This document shows positions 36,855 to 45,367 of a stretch of DNA of 54,495 bases, one piece after another. Position 1 is the stretch's first letter; every line of letters begins with the position of its first letter. The notes beneath the pieces were generated by a model. The model was given only the letters and a program-made list of their open reading frames with translations. It was not told the DNA's origin and did not search any database. Source of the DNA: Prorocentrum cordatum (Eukaryota; Sar; Dinophyceae; Prorocentrales; Prorocentraceae); contig CAUYUJ010006319.1 of NCBI GenBank assembly GCA_963575745.1, positions 1 through 54,495 of the forward strand, in the 5' to 3' direction. A program made the position numbers and the translations under genes.

Positions 36855-38032
36855 ACCCGGACTGCGCTCCCATCGGTGCCGACGAAGCTGCCAGACTCAT
36901 CGTCCAGGGAATCGCCGTACCTGATACCGACCTCCAGGAAGACAATGATGATGACGATGACATGCAAGAAGGGCAGGCCCCTGCCGCACCAGCGGGCGAA
37001 ACCGCCGCCTGGGCCCCCATGCTGGACCCCTGTCAACATTGCAATCCCCAAGGGCCACACCTGCTGCGCATTCAGGGGGCTGCCGGACCGCATCTCGGCA
37101 GGCAAGCTCCGCGCGCCGGGGGGGGAATCCGGCGCCTCCCTGTCACGATCAGGGCCGCGCGGAGCGGGGATCGGCTCGCCGTTCTCCAAACGGGCGACAC
37201 CAGGGCGAGCTGGATGCCGCCAGGGGTGGGCTGGTTCCCCTGCCCCAGGACGGACAGGTCCCCCAGTGCCCTCTGGACCAAGACCTACTGCAGGCTCTGC
37301 GACCTGCATACCCTGGTGCTCAGAGCTAGCAGGGACATGGAGGCGGGCGAGGAGATCACCGTCGGAGACTCCCCGCTCCCCGCTGCCGACACGGCCCAAT
37401 GGCCCTATGAGCTCACCTTCGACGGTGGGGCTCGCCGGATCGGGGAAGGCAATAAGATCTCCGGGGCGGCAGCTGCCCTCTGGAGACACGACCCGCACCG
37501 CGGCTACCCGCTCGTCGTGGCGGTCGCCGTCGTTGCCCTTCCAGGCTGCGACAATGCGCAGACGGCGGAGGCTTCCGGGTGCAGAGCGGGCCTTGCCCTG
37601 CTCCCCCACCTAGACACCACACTTCGAGGGGCCCGGGTGGTCGGCGACAATCTAGCGGCCATCCGGCACGGGGCCGGCACTGGGCGCTATCGCCGGCTCC
37701 ACCTGGCACAACAGATGGATTTCGCCCTCCGACAAGCCAGCGAGGCCGGATGGACCCTCACATGGCAGGCTGTGCGTCGTCGCCTCAATAAAGCAGCCCA
37801 CCGTCTTGCAACACTAGGGGTTTTCTGGGCCGACGCTCTTCGACGCGCTGGCGATCTGACGGTCACCTCCTGGATCGTCTGGGACGGCTCCCAGCCGCCC
37901 CCCCCCCCCTTTTCCCTGCCGCGGACGTCGACCTCTGCGACTTGGACCAGGTTGCGTTGTTCGTTGATGCTCTCGAAAATCCCCCCCCCTTCCCCTCTGA
38001 TCGCCCCCCGCCGCGGCACGCTAAGGTCCTGA
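36785..38032 (+). CDS. RNase H domain with acidic linker
   Basis: Coding passes into this frame near 36800. An acidic run (DNDDDDDMQEG) and a Cys-containing segment precede the RNase H fold: YELTFDGGARRIG (Asp 37421-37423), NAQTAEASGCRAGLAL (Glu 37568-37570), GARVVGDNLAAIRH (Asp 37646-37648) and RRRLNKAAHRLATLG, where the fourth carboxylate is His instead of Asp. The first three catalytic residues are present. LVLRASRDMEAGEEITVG (about 37310) resembles the end of a SET domain, but the other SET motifs are not seen. A run of C at about 37898-37908 marks passage to the next frame. Confidence 0.82.
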   Translation: MLQGSTPKACLPPFHQISFRYRVNPDCAPIGADEAARLIVQGIAVPDTDLQEDNDDDDDMQEGQAPAAPAGETAAWAPMLDPCQHCNPQGPHLLRIQGAAGPHLGRQAPRAGGGIRRLPVTIRAARSGDRLAVLQTGDTRASWMPPGVGWFPCPRTDRSPSALWTKTYCRLCDLHTLVLRASRDMEAGEEITVGDSPLPAADTAQWPYELTFDGGARRIGEGNKISGAAAALWRHDPHRGYPLVVAVAVVALPGCDNAQTAEASGCRAGLALLPHLDTTLRGARVVGDNLAAIRHGAGTGRYRRLHLAQQMDFALRQASEAGWTLTWQAVRRRLNKAAHRLATLGVFWADALRRAGDLTVTSWIVWDGSQPPPPPFSLPRTSTSATWTRLRCSLMLSKIPPPSPLIAPRRGTLRS

Positions 38033-39980
38033 CGGGTCGCAGCTTCAGCTGCCACAACAAGACAGCGCAACCTTCCGCTGCCACCCTGGATCGGTTCACA
38101 CCTTGGATAATGCCCAAAAACAACCAGGGCCCCATCCGTCGATGGCCCTCCTGCCTACCGTACAGTGACGACGGGCCGCCAGAGCGCATGGGCACGCGCG
38201 TCTTCCTGGCCCGCTTTTGTCCCTGGATGCGTTGGGTATATTTCCACGGCGGTTGGCGGCACTGGCGCGAGATCTGCCAGGAGCCCGTCGACGACACAGA
38301 GCACATCCTAAGTGAGAAGCACTACGACATGTCGGTGGCACGTTACCAGGATGGGTGGCCAGACCCGAACACCCTCGTCACTCCTGGGAATATTTGGTGC
38401 AACTGTGGAGGGGAACCCCATGATGCGTTCCACCAGGTGTCCGTCGTGCGGAAGCCTTGGCACGGCTGGAGGCCAGTCCAGCCCTCGGTTACCCGTGACG
38501 GGGTACGCTCGCCCCTTGGCATCTCGATCCCAGAAGACGCGCTACACGTGCCCATTACCTACCCCATTTGGGACGATCCGCCGACATACAACTGCCCCGG
38601 AGGCACCAGGGTGGACCCGGAGAGGGTTCGGACGCACATGATGGACAGGCGGGGCGCCGCAAGAGAAGGCCTCAGGCTGTCCGAGGACGGCGACGGGAAC
38701 AGGATGCGTGCGAAATCGACCATCGGGCTACACCCCTCACCTGGACAGGCTACCGGCACCTCGGGAGCGCCTCCCCCTCCACCCCCGCCGCCTCGCCCTC
38801 CTCCTGCCTGGAGCCCACCCTGTCAGCAGCGAACAGTTCTGTTGGCCGAAGACAGTGCGACGGAGGTCGACGCTCTTTCCCCGACAAGCCCAGCTGCCCT
38901 GGATGAGTCGCTGGCCATGCAGGCAGCCTCAGAGGTCGCCAGCCTCTACTCGGTTCCGCTGGACTCCCCGCACTCTAGGGTTCATTCCAAGGCAGCGCTC
39001 GGGGAGCTGATCGGTGCCGTTCGACTCCCCTCACAATGGCCTTACTCTCTCCAGGACCGAGGACAAACGTTAAGGAGGATCGCCTGGGTTGGAAGCCAGG
39101 CCTCGGTCGAGACGGTAGACGATGGTAGAGGCTCCACACGAGAGGATCTCGCCAGGAGAGGTAATTGTGCTCTCGGAGTTCGCGTCTCCAAGATCGATAC
39201 CAACACGAGCATGGAGGACCTGGATACCTTTCGGCTGCGGAACGCTATGAACCTACCCGACGGTAACGAGTTTCTGTTGTTGGAGTGGCCCTCAATGTAC
39301 AAGGTTGCATCCAGACCCTTGGAACGTGACAAAGAGAGCAGGTGGCTGTATATTTCAGTCACGGGCCCTACAGTAGACAAGATCGCAGACGTCTCAGTCT
39401 GGTGGCCGCCCGCTCTGGGAGGCCACATCCACCCCAAGGACGCTCAAACGCTATGTCTCAGCCCTTCCGCCAGGTACCCTTCAAACTGGCGCATCGTGGT
39501 CTACTACAGCGGGAAGGGTGGTCAGTTCCACGAAGACGAGACCAAGGCGAAACGCCCCCCTAGCGACGATATTCCTTGGTACCGCGTGGACGAAGCCCCT
39601 TCTGACATCCAGTTCTGGCGGCAATGCTCGGCGCTCGATCAGATCTACTACCTACGCCAGAACCCAGCGGATCTGTTTGGCCACCAGCTGTCCCCAGTGA
39701 CGTACCTCTTGGCCTTTGTACACGCCCCACGGTCGGAGCGACTTTTGGCCAACGACCTGGGGCACGCTCGTTCACTGGGGCTGAGCCTTAGGGCCAGGGC
39801 GGCCGCCACCCTGGACCAGAGCGTTCCCGACGCCGACCACATGCAGGCTGTCGGAGACGGCATACTACAGCAGGTACCGCCTCTCCCCCAAGGCCTGAAG
39901 GCGTTCTCTGACGAGGAAATCTCAGATGCGACACGCTCTGTTTTTTCAGCGAGTGCGTCCTACTCCCAGCCTGGACACCC
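37910..39980 (+). CDS. Unknown region N-terminal to the SF1 helicase
   Basis: Coding begins right after the C-run (AADVDLCDLDQVALFVDALE) and stays in one frame for about 690 codons. Aromatic-rich segments (MRWVYFHGGWRHWREICQEP; IWCNCGGEPHDAFHQ) and a proline tract (about 38765-38815) lead to a globular stretch (LDTFRLRNAMNLPDGNEFLL; WLYISVTGPTVDKIADVSVW; YYLRQNPADLFGHQLSPVTY) of the kind found between the N-terminus and the Walker A motif of UPF1-like helicases (beta-barrel/stalk). It continues without a gap into the helicase frame at about 39950. This frame itself stays open to 40317, but the distal part is a shadow. Confidence 0.6.
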
Positions 39981-42046
39981 TCCGCAGAATTTTGGACAAG
40001 CACAGGCCGAACAGCGATGCGACCAGTGCCCTGCAGGCCACCTTGAGCCACCATGCCGTTCTAGTGCATGGACCCCCTGGAACGGGCAAGACCACCTGCT
40101 CAGTAGACTGCCTGGACATGTGGGGCTCCTGCCTACGCCCTGGACACGCGGTCGCTCTGGCAGCAGGGTCCAACACAGCGGTCGACCAACCAGCTCTGGC
40201 AATGATCGAAGCACAGCGTCAGCGGCGCCTCGACCAAGACACGGGTTTCCCCGACAAGTTCGTGCGCTTGGCAAAGAAGGACCGTGTCAACGAGGCACTC
40301 GTCGACCTTACGCCTGAGGGTCACTACAGAAGCGCCCACGGAGATTTCCCGTTCCAGGACGGGGACAAGAGCCAGGACTTCAGGCCCTACAAGGCGAGCT
40401 TACTACGGGAGGCCAGGGTAATCATGTCTACGCACGAGGCGTCAGAGGCACTCGGTCAAAAGGACAGCCCCCAAATCGTCCTCCTGGTAATCGACGAGGC
40501 TGGACAAGCCACAGAGCTCCACGCGCTCATGTCCGTGGTAAACCTGATCAACAGTGGTGGGACCGTGGTTCTCGTCGGAGACCCGAACCAGCTGCCCCCC
40601 ACGGTGCTCTCCAAGCTGGCGAACGACCTAGGGCTCTGCGTCAGCATCTTCGACAGGATGTTTCACGCACTCCGCGGCCAGGAATCGTCCGTGGTTCACC
40701 TTTCAATCTGCTATCGGATGCATCCGCAGCTGCTCGCCTTCCCGAACGCTGCCTATTACGGGAAAGGCATGAAGTCTGGCATCCTGGATCCGCTCAGAGA
40801 GCGGCCAATCGTTGAGGGCATCTCCTGGAGAGACATTCGCGCTTGGGAACCCGGGCGACTGGCAGCGCTGGCGAGACTCACCGAGTCTGACGAAGGTGAC
40901 CTCCGCGCCACCCTCGAACCGCTCGACCCGCCGCCAAGCGCAGACAAGCACCGTTTCCTAATGGTTCACACACCCTCCTGGGAGGTCACCTCAGAACTAC
41001 AACCAGGCTTTGCCAATCTTCCGGAGGCGGCTCAGGCCGTGGACATCGTGCGCGCTCTTCTGCCCGAGCTCAACAAGGGCACCTCTGTCAGGATTGTGGT
41101 CGGCTACCAGCTCCAGACGGCTATTCTCATGGACGGGTGGCCGCAGGGTCCTCGTCACCTCTCCGGCGCCCTGCGTAACACTAGAGGAGGCACGAAAGGG
41201 CAGCCCGGCAAGGGGAAAGACGGCCTTGGACGCGATGGACAGGACACACCTGGCCCTGGACAACCCCCTCAAGGCCACAGGGTGGACACTCAGTGCTGGC
41301 AGCACGTGTTCCGAGAGGACCATAATGCCCACACTGCCATCAGCTCCTCTTTCCATGGATTACGGCAGATTGCGGGCGAACATATGAAGAGCGGGGCGCT
41401 CAAGCTCACCACAATCGACTCCAGCCAGGGAGGCGAGGCGGACATCGTAATCGTGTTAATTACCCGGAGCAACGGGAACTACAACTGGGGTTTCGTCGAT
41501 GACGCCAAGCGCCTGAACGTGGCAATCACCAGGGCTAAGCGGAACATCCTGCTCTTGGGAGACGGTCGCATGTTTGCCAACGCCACCTGGTCTCAGCTTC
41601 GCGTACTCTCAGAGTACGGGCGGTTGACTCGCCTTTGGGTCCGGTTTCGAGGCCGCGCCCTTGTGGGCCACAGGCTCTCCCTGGACATCGACGAGAGCTT
41701 CGACCCACTCCAGGACCTCGTCGCATGGATACCCTCGCCCGTCGCCTGGAGCAGTGACGCAAAGGGGGAGAGCGGGCAGAGCGAGCTGGACGCCGCCAAG
41801 AAGAAAGCGCGTGACGCCCAGGCCACCGGTTTCGCCGAGCGTTATAACGCACCCCTGGACGAGCACTTCGACTGGGAGACTCTGGGTAAGCTAATCTCGG
41901 GAGGGCTCCACGATATCCTCTCGACGCCTGCCTTTCATGTGCTCATATACCTTATGTCTGGGCTGCACCCTCACGAATTCACGCTGGCCACGACACCGCG
42001 ACAGCCGGGCATGCTCGACCGCAAGGCTTGGTCGCACCTGGACTGA
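39926..42046 (+). CDS. Superfamily 1 helicase, UPF1/SETX-like
   Basis: About 706 codons with every SF1 motif intact: GPPGTGKT (Walker A, 40070-40093), DEAG (motif II, 40493-40504), GDPNQLPPT (motif III, 40577-40603), YRMHP (motif IV region, 40712-40726), SSQGGEADIV (motif V, about 41420) and NVAITRAKRN (motif VI, 41516-41545). This motif set is that of the UPF1/IGHMBP2/senataxin group, 5'-3' RNA/DNA helicases. A Gly/Lys-rich insertion lies between motifs IV and V (about 41180-41280). It ends TGA 42044-42046, one base before the ATG of the next frame. No internal stop or shift is seen, so the module looks functional. By analogy it might unwind element RNA or the RNA-DNA hybrid during reverse transcription. 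Confidence 0.92.
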   Translation: MRHALFFQRVRPTPSLDTLRRILDKHRPNSDATSALQATLSHHAVLVHGPPGTGKTTCSVDCLDMWGSCLRPGHAVALAAGSNTAVDQPALAMIEAQRQRRLDQDTGFPDKFVRLAKKDRVNEALVDLTPEGHYRSAHGDFPFQDGDKSQDFRPYKASLLREARVIMSTHEASEALGQKDSPQIVLLVIDEAGQATELHALMSVVNLINSGGTVVLVGDPNQLPPTVLSKLANDLGLCVSIFDRMFHALRGQESSVVHLSICYRMHPQLLAFPNAAYYGKGMKSGILDPLRERPIVEGISWRDIRAWEPGRLAALARLTESDEGDLRATLEPLDPPPSADKHRFLMVHTPSWEVTSELQPGFANLPEAAQAVDIVRALLPELNKGTSVRIVVGYQLQTAILMDGWPQGPRHLSGALRNTRGGTKGQPGKGKDGLGRDGQDTPGPGQPPQGHRVDTQCWQHVFREDHNAHTAISSSFHGLRQIAGEHMKSGALKLTTIDSSQGGEADIVIVLITRSNGNYNWGFVDDAKRLNVAITRAKRNILLLGDGRMFANATWSQLRVLSEYGRLTRLWVRFRGRALVGHRLSLDIDESFDPLQDLVAWIPSPVAWSSDAKGESGQSELDAAKKKARDAQATGFAERYNAPLDEHFDWETLGKLISGGLHDILSTPAFHVLIYLMSGLHPHEFTLATTPRQPGMLDRKAWSHLD

Positions 42047-42047
42047 C

Positions 42048-43820
42048 ATGTCTCTGGGGCTCGACGCGACCAATTTAGTCTACAACACGCTGTGGGCAGC
42101 AATGGTTTGGTCGCTCGGCCTGGGCACCCCCTGGGGGGACGCGAGCTACGCCGTCCCCGACGACTCTCTTCCTCCGTTGCCTCACGCCAATGGCAGGCGT
42201 GTAACACTCTGGAAGCGCCGCCAGTGCACCCCCAAAGGGCTCTTCCGTCAGGTCCCCAAGGCTTGGAGCTCCGCTACCAAGGACTGTTGCAGACACAGGA
42301 GGCACCCTGGAATGGCCGGTTTGGGAGAGATCCTCCGAGGATGCGGTTCCTCGATGGAAGAGTTCCGCCAGGGAATCATAGACACCGACGGCCTCCCCAT
42401 GGATTCATGCAAGGCCCGGTCGCTTCTGGTTGTCATGATGCGCATGCTCCGCAAACCGCGAGTGTTTCTGTGGCCTTTCTCTCATGCAGAGCAGGCCGGG
42501 GACGACATCCAAGCCATTCTGGGGTTCTGCGTCCCCCGGCAAGAGGTCCACCAGGATTTCCGAAGCCATTTCGCCCGTAATTGGAGCCTCACACTGGACG
42601 ACCTGGCAGACCTGCACGGCCGCATCGAGGCGGTTCTACCTCACATCTCCAAGCTCGTGGCTTCGGCGCATCACCACCCGGCTGCGCAAGAAGCCGGCTG
42701 CCCGCAGACCTGCAGCGAGATGGACAGGCAAGACTTTCACCTAGAAGCACCGATTCTCGTCCTCGAACAGATCGTCCCGGCAGCAACTCTGACCTCCCTG
42801 GATACACGCGGCTGCTCAGTGTGTGCGCTACACGTCGCACTGGCGGGGACCGACGCCTCCCTTGGTCCTGACGACCGGGTTGCGGGTCTTTCTTACATCG
42901 GCGGCGGACTTGCCCTGTCCCAGACCGACCTCAATGCTCCTCCACCACCAGCCCCGGCCCGAGGCACCAGACTGGACCCTCCATTCATCCCCGACGAGAG
43001 GCTCGTGCTCGAGAATAAGCATAACATATACACGTGCGACAGGTGCGGAAAGGACCAGCTGAGCGCCGCCGAAGGTACCTGGATCTCCGACAGCACGCGC
43101 CAGATGGTCGCTCAGAATAGGCCTCAGGCCTACATCAACAGTGCCAACATGGGGTGGCACTGCGACGTCTGCTGGGTACGCCACCTGGAGGAGCATGGCC
43201 TCCCTACGCCTGCAGGAGCGAAGCTCGCCGACAGAGTCAAGGAGCATGAGCAGCAGAGGACGGGGACCAGCAACGACAGAGCGAGCGCCCTCCCTTCCCT
43301 GGGGCACCTTCCGCTCGGCTACGGCTGCAGCCCCCTGGCGGACACGAGGACGTTAGCGGACCTTTTCATGGTGCCGACGGGCATGAAGATCCCCGAGCGA
43401 GCCAATACCACCATTCCAATCCTCCGGATCCGGGACGAGCGCTTCGGCCTCGAAGCCGCGCAGACGCAGACCTACCCTGCGCGGTGTGACACCTGCCCCC
43501 AAGGGGCCCCGCTCCTCGTCTGGGACCCTGGCTCTCCGCCTCTGGGTTGCTTCATTTGGAAGCCGGCGGAAGGTATAGGCGTTCCCGAGCAAGTTGGGCT
43601 GTCCCCCATCGACAAGCGTGCCCTGGCCTGGTGGGGACGCCAATGGAACGCTACATGGCGCTGCCGTCGCTGCCTGGTTCCGATTTGGAACATAGGCCCG
43701 GCCACGGTTCCGATTTGGAACATAGGCCCGGCCACCCTGGATCACATCCTGGATCGCGACTTCAGATCGCTGTATTGGAGCTCCTGCCAGATCTGCCACC
43801 ACCACAGGGCCCGCTCCTGA
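42048..43820 (+). CDS. Cys-rich unknown protein of the giant element
   Basis: ATG 42048 follows the helicase stop with one base between. About 590 residues. There are several C-x2-C pairs: CDRCGKDQ with WHCDVC, CDTCPQG with WRCRRC, and CQICHHH at the end, a zinc-ribbon-like set. An in-frame tandem duplication of 30 bp codes VPIWNIGPAT twice (about 43677-43736). Function is unknown; the zinc ribbons suggest nucleic-acid or protein binding. The last 60 residues overlap the next frame. Confidence 0.6.
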   Translation: MSLGLDATNLVYNTLWAAMVWSLGLGTPWGDASYAVPDDSLPPLPHANGRRVTLWKRRQCTPKGLFRQVPKAWSSATKDCCRHRRHPGMAGLGEILRGCGSSMEEFRQGIIDTDGLPMDSCKARSLLVVMMRMLRKPRVFLWPFSHAEQAGDDIQAILGFCVPRQEVHQDFRSHFARNWSLTLDDLADLHGRIEAVLPHISKLVASAHHHPAAQEAGCPQTCSEMDRQDFHLEAPILVLEQIVPAATLTSLDTRGCSVCALHVALAGTDASLGPDDRVAGLSYIGGGLALSQTDLNAPPPPAPARGTRLDPPFIPDERLVLENKHNIYTCDRCGKDQLSAAEGTWISDSTRQMVAQNRPQAYINSANMGWHCDVCWVRHLEEHGLPTPAGAKLADRVKEHEQQRTGTSNDRASALPSLGHLPLGYGCSPLADTRTLADLFMVPTGMKIPERANTTIPILRIRDERFGLEAAQTQTYPARCDTCPQGAPLLVWDPGSPPLGCFIWKPAEGIGVPEQVGLSPIDKRALAWWGRQWNATWRCRRCLVPIWNIGPATVPIWNIGPATLDHILDRDFRSLYWSSCQICHHHRARS

Positions 43821-45367
43821 GCGACAGAGGCGTCAACAATCCCACCCTAAGCGCTGAGGATCCCAGCAGGCCTGGCCCCGGTGGACTGTCCGCACGGCGA
43901 CCGCTGGTAACCTTCCTCCGCGATTCCCATCCTGGATTGGAATACACCTGGAGGCAGTTTTGCATCGCCAACCGCGACAGAAGCGCCCCGGAGCCCAGCT
44001 ACGACGAGGCCTCCCTGCCTGACGAGTTCCTGTCTGAGTTCCTTAGGACCATATATGGTGAGTACATCCCAGACAACTGTCTCCCTCCCAACCAGCGCTG
44101 GGAAGGTAAGCGCGCGGCCGCGGCGCGAGTCATAGCACACCTGGCCAACGGCGAGAGACATAAGGAGCCCTGGAAGGTTTATGCGGAAACGCTGGCCCCG
44201 GCACATGGCCTCGATCCCATCCGACATGAGATCGGCACGCTGACGGGCTTCCTACTCAGCCCCGGTGCCGATGCCCTCGCCTCGGCGTCCATCACCTCCT
44301 TGGCAGAGTCTCCACCTACAGGCGTGTTGGCCATGAGCGACGACAGACCAGACACTCCCATGGTTGCCGACACAGACAGGTCCCAGGGGACGGTAGACAA
44401 CGACTCGCGTATGGGCCACCATGACCCGCCCGACCACAACTGCAACGGCGAAAGCGCGGAAGACGGGATCCCCCTTACCAAGATGGAGCCCGACTTCGGA
44501 GAAGACGAACCCGCTCGTCCTCCCACGCGCTCGGAGTCGGCCCAGGACGACGATGATAATCGCTCAGGCGACGAGGCGCCACAGCAAAGCCCATCGGCGG
44601 ACAGCTCTGACTCCAGCCGCGAGGATACCGCGACCTCAGCTGGAGAGGAAGCGCCCTACGCCGACCGCAGAAGCGATCCAGCCCGAGACCCCGCGAGGGA
44701 CGAGAGAGCCAGCGACCGAGGTGGCTCGCGGTACGAGCGCTCTCCCGCGCCAACCCCGCAGCTCCCTGGACAGAGGCCCTATCACCCTCGCCATACTGGT
44801 ACATCGGAGCAGGACGTACTCAACCGGTTGACCTATCCTGAGGGATGCGGCCCCATGTACAAGGTCTGGCTGGGCACAGTCGACCTCGAACGTCCCTACG
44901 AGACACCAGCCAGACGCATATCCAGGCTTCAGTCGGAGCTGGGCGCAGTCTTCTGCGCGCTGTGGACAGCAAACACGCAGCGTATTCTGCCCCCTGGATC
45001 CAGGGCGCCCAAATCCGACCCGAAACTACACACGCCCGCGGACATCAACTTGCTCCTTGAGGCCTGGAAGGACTGTGGGTATGACGCCTACCAGATGAAC
45101 ACGAGGCTGGGCTATGGTATCGACTGGGATAGGCTACGAGCCAATTACCTGCGTCACTCCCATACAGACGACAGGGGCAAAGGCGGCTATCGCCACACTG
45201 GCTGGCGTGACCGCGCGACAAGCTCCTGGGACACCTGGGGCAGTTGGCAGGGCGAGTGGCGTGATGGATGGCGTGAAGGTCGCTGGCAGACGGGCGGCAA
45301 ACGCGGCGGAGGTTGCTCTGATGATCGGGACGATAGAGATGAAAAGAGGCTCCGTTGGAGAGACTGA
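43643..45367 (+). CDS. Last protein of the giant element
   Basis: ATG 43643 gives 574 residues to TGA 45365-45367, though the first part overlaps the preceding frame and coding may really begin near 43800. The N-terminal helical part (LEYTWRQFCIANRDRSAPEP; DEFLSEFLRTIYGEYIP) is followed by a long acidic, Ser/Asp/Glu-rich disordered linker (about 44330-44760). The conserved C-terminal domain is MYKVWLGT, YETPARRISRLQSELG, INLLLEAWKDCGYDAYQ and RLGYGIDWDR. The tail is Arg/Gly/Trp-rich (GWRDRATSSWDTWGSWQGEW), typical of nucleic-acid-binding tails. The C-terminal domain is shared with the ORFs at 13664-14395 and 49688-50167. Function is unknown. Confidence 0.65.
   Translation: MERYMALPSLPGSDLEHRPGHGSDLEHRPGHPGSHPGSRLQIAVLELLPDLPPPQGPLLSDRGVNNPTLSAEDPSRPGPGGLSARRPLVTFLRDSHPGLEYTWRQFCIANRDRSAPEPSYDEASLPDEFLSEFLRTIYGEYIPDNCLPPNQRWEGKRAAAARVIAHLANGERHKEPWKVYAETLAPAHGLDPIRHEIGTLTGFLLSPGADALASASITSLAESPPTGVLAMSDDRPDTPMVADTDRSQGTVDNDSRMGHHDPPDHNCNGESAEDGIPLTKMEPDFGEDEPARPPTRSESAQDDDDNRSGDEAPQQSPSADSSDSSREDTATSAGEEAPYADRRSDPARDPARDERASDRGGSRYERSPAPTPQLPGQRPYHPRHTGTSEQDVLNRLTYPEGCGPMYKVWLGTVDLERPYETPARRISRLQSELGAVFCALWTANTQRILPPGSRAPKSDPKLHTPADINLLLEAWKDCGYDAYQMNTRLGYGIDWDRLRANYLRHSHTDDRGKGGYRHTGWRDRATSSWDTWGSWQGEWRDGWREGRWQTGGKRGGGCSDDRDDRDEKRLRWRD

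Noticed and set aside
42048-45367. Functional assignment of the last two giant-element proteins as gag or nucleocapsid
   Set aside because: Cys pairs and an Arg/Gly tail are suggestive, but no CCHC knuckle or known family is visible, so no function is claimed.
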